A DNA stretch of 64,000 nucleotides from FEN-1139 sp963835565 (GTDB lineage: Bacteria > Myxococcota_A > Polyangia > Polyangiales > Polyangiaceae). Below, piece after piece: positions 62,492-64,000 of this stretch (positions are counted from its first letter, which is position 1; each line of letters starts with the position of its first letter). The stretch spans positions 1-64,000 of the forward strand of contig CAWIGY010000046.1 in NCBI GenBank assembly GCA_963835565.1, read 5' to 3'. Both the position numbers and the translations under genes were made by a program. The notes under the pieces are model-generated. The model saw only the letters and a list, made by a program, of their open reading frames with translations, had not been told where the DNA came from and ran no database searches.

Positions 62492-63650
62492 CTTCCAACT
62501 ACATCCGGCGGTTTTCGAATAAATGGACAGGCAAGATTGAATGCCTGGGGAGAGGAAGAAGCCGTCGATAGGCTGTTCTTGTCAGTGCTTGTCAAGTGAC
62601 AGAGGGTTCCATAATGCCTCCCCACCGTTCAAACGTGGGTCTAGAAGCTTTGGGGATGTCGCGGACTACTTCCAGCGGAGACCTTGTCACTCAAAACTTA
62701 CAATAGAAGAAAAACTACCCTCGAAAAGGTCGTGGAAGCCCCATTGAAATTACTTTCAGGCAGATGAGCTTCTAATCGGTGCCCATAACACTTCAAGCAG
62801 GAGCACAGCGGCAAGAACACCATCAAAAACCCAAGCGCTAAAATCTCTTCAGTTTGGTAATTTAGAATGCTCCTTTGAGAGCCCACGACTGGGTCATCCA
62901 GTGGTGGGCTCTCGTCAATTTGGGACATTTGTGTTTCCCTCGTTGAGCATTGCCCATCAGCCGGTACGCAGGTTCGGACAATGCTAACGGGCTCTTGACG
63001 CTGATTGCTCTCGACTCAGTTCGAACGGATCTTCCAGGACATCCCCCAAAACTAGAAAATGGCCGGCACTCGTGCCGACCATTCCAGGTGCGTGGGGTAA
63101 CTTCTCACTCGTCGCCCCAGATGTCAAATAGGCACGGACTCGAGACACCATGTCCCGAGCCAATGCTTTTGGACCGTCTACAGTCTGAAAACAGGTTTCC
63201 ACGCGCTGTCGAGGGTTGTCAAGCTCTAGGCTAATCCGCTGCACCATTAGTGGAATGCACACACACCAACTATCCGGATTGTTTGGAATTAATCAATGCA
63301 TACCCCAGTCCTCTGCGAGTCCAATTTTGAGAAGAACCCCTGAATAACCTTGTCAGGCCATGTCGCAATGACTGAGTAAACGCAGGGAGAACGTTATGCA
63401 ACCGCGAGCATTTCAACGAGACTTACCAGGCTCTCCCGAGGCCCGTAGCCCAAATCCCAAATGAATGTTCGATCACTTTTTTGGATTGTAGCCCGCCTTT
63501 AGCCGCTGGTGTTCTTCAATGAAGATAAGCTTACCCACCGTTGGTACCAGACCAATGCAAGCACATGTCTTCGTTGAACATTGATCGGGAGTTCAATTTT
63601 CGGCTGACCTACCTCTTGACCTAGTCCTCTCGTAGGGAGAGGCTGGGTGA
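62492..63650. other. Long gene-free region with one large hairpin
   Basis: No supported gene in about 1.16 kb on either strand. The only structure noted is the hairpin at 62877-62913. Decayed genes or an unrecognised RNA are possible. Confidence 0.4.
62877..62913. repeat. 15-bp hairpin in gene-free region
   Basis: GAGAGCCCAC-G-ACTGG (62877-62892) pairs with CCAGT-G-GTGGGCTCTC (62898-62913) around loop GTCAT, with a single G-G mismatch. No T tract follows on either strand. Confidence 0.7.
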
Positions 63651-63992
63651 ATGCCAGAGATTAGGGTCACCGTGAAACTGCTGGATCAAGCCGAACCCAT
63701 CGCAACGATAGAGCTCGGTGGCATTCCTTTAGTGGGACAAAAGATCCAGATTAGAAGACGAGGCACTCCAGCAATTTACCTAATTGTAGACGTACTTCAC
63801 GTGGTTGATGACATCAAAGATGAACCGATTGCACAGACTACCAAAGCACTAATGTCTGGAGAACGTGCGGGAGCAACGACCAAGTCGACCCTCGAAGGGT
63901 TCGCAGATAGGCCCACCATGCCAATAGTTATGAAGCCTGAGGGACATACTATTGAACTATCGGTGAAGCCCTACCAAGGACTAGACGGCTAA
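63651..63992 (+). CDS. Hypothetical protein
   Basis: A 113-residue protein: MPEIRVTVKLLDQAEPIATI, ELGGIPLVGQKIQIRRRGTP, AIYLIVDVLHVVDD, then a polar linker and MPIVMKPEGHTIELSVKP. Strand-rich, possibly a small barrel (the GxPLVGQKIQIRRRG part resembles SH3-like or cap-type loops). No family recognised. The ATG has a purine-rich AGGGAGAGG about 10 bases upstream. Confidence 0.6.
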   Translation: MPEIRVTVKLLDQAEPIATIELGGIPLVGQKIQIRRRGTPAIYLIVDVLHVVDDIKDEPIAQTTKALMSGERAGATTKSTLEGFADRPTMPIVMKPEGHTIELSVKPYQGLDG

Positions 63993-64000
63993 TTCCTTGG

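Overview
The window looks like a chromosomal segment of a soil-type, plant-polysaccharide-degrading bacterium, most likely Myxococcota (Polyangia-like). This is an inference. It rests on many lipoproteins with Gly/Ser/Thr/Ala linkers after the lipobox, a LacI/AraC/hybrid-kinase regulatory style, a large glycoside hydrolase locus and heavy insertion-sequence load. No taxonomic marker (rRNA or ribosomal protein gene) is present.

Layout. (1) 1-8.2 kb is a mobile-element border: an IS66-family single-ORF element (1-1602), an IS1182-type transposase, a small integrase/excisionase module lying between two orphan tRNA 3' halves (Thr-CGT and Met-CAT), a DUF4258 toxin-antitoxin-like pair, a small lipoprotein and a LacI-regulator remnant. 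(2) 8.2-36 kb is a carbohydrate-utilisation locus. It opens with a soluble LacI-fold/GAF/histidine kinase/receiver hybrid and a convergent GAF-AraC regulator. These are followed by GH127, a tight minus-strand operon (GH44, GH27, sodium:solute symporter, a two-TM protein, a Cys-rich lipoprotein, GH9), a plus-strand envelope set (cytochrome c, two porin-like barrels, two carbohydrate-binding-like lipoproteins), a LacI regulator, a lysozyme-like lipoprotein, a ThuA/GATase-like lipoprotein, GH2 and an SGNH esterase. Together these could debranch and depolymerise a hemicellulose such as xyloglucan or galactomannan and import the sugars. Nine of these genes are broken by frameshifts, most densely at 23-28.5 kb. 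That may be sequence error or real decay. (3) A broken DDE transposase at 36.1-37.3 kb marks the border of (4) a visibly more AT-rich accessory island, 37.9-64 kb. The island holds small, mostly plus-strand genes of unknown function, many as diverged duplicates.

The most unusual content is in this island. A family of about 110-residue proteins (four intact copies and one broken) carries a conserved 35-36 nt element, starting TTGAC, at fixed distance from each ATG. Some copies are followed by a two-hairpin motif whose stems change sequence but keep pairing. One copy is cut by an IS701-family element whose 4-bp target duplication (CTAA) can be removed on paper to restore the reading frame, and its middle is replaced by a lipoprotein gene. 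Other duplicated modules are hemerythrin-like (HHE) plus a convergent hypothetical gene, and a zinc-ribbon/glycine-zipper protein whose two copies each carry one different nonsense codon. Two diverged IS66 elements with tnpA/B/C and the same unknown passenger gene sit at 50.2-53.4 and 54.8-58.0 kb; the second has a perfect 8-bp target duplication.

All calls come from reading the sequence alone, with no database search. Family names rest on motif recognition. Frameshift positions are approximate.
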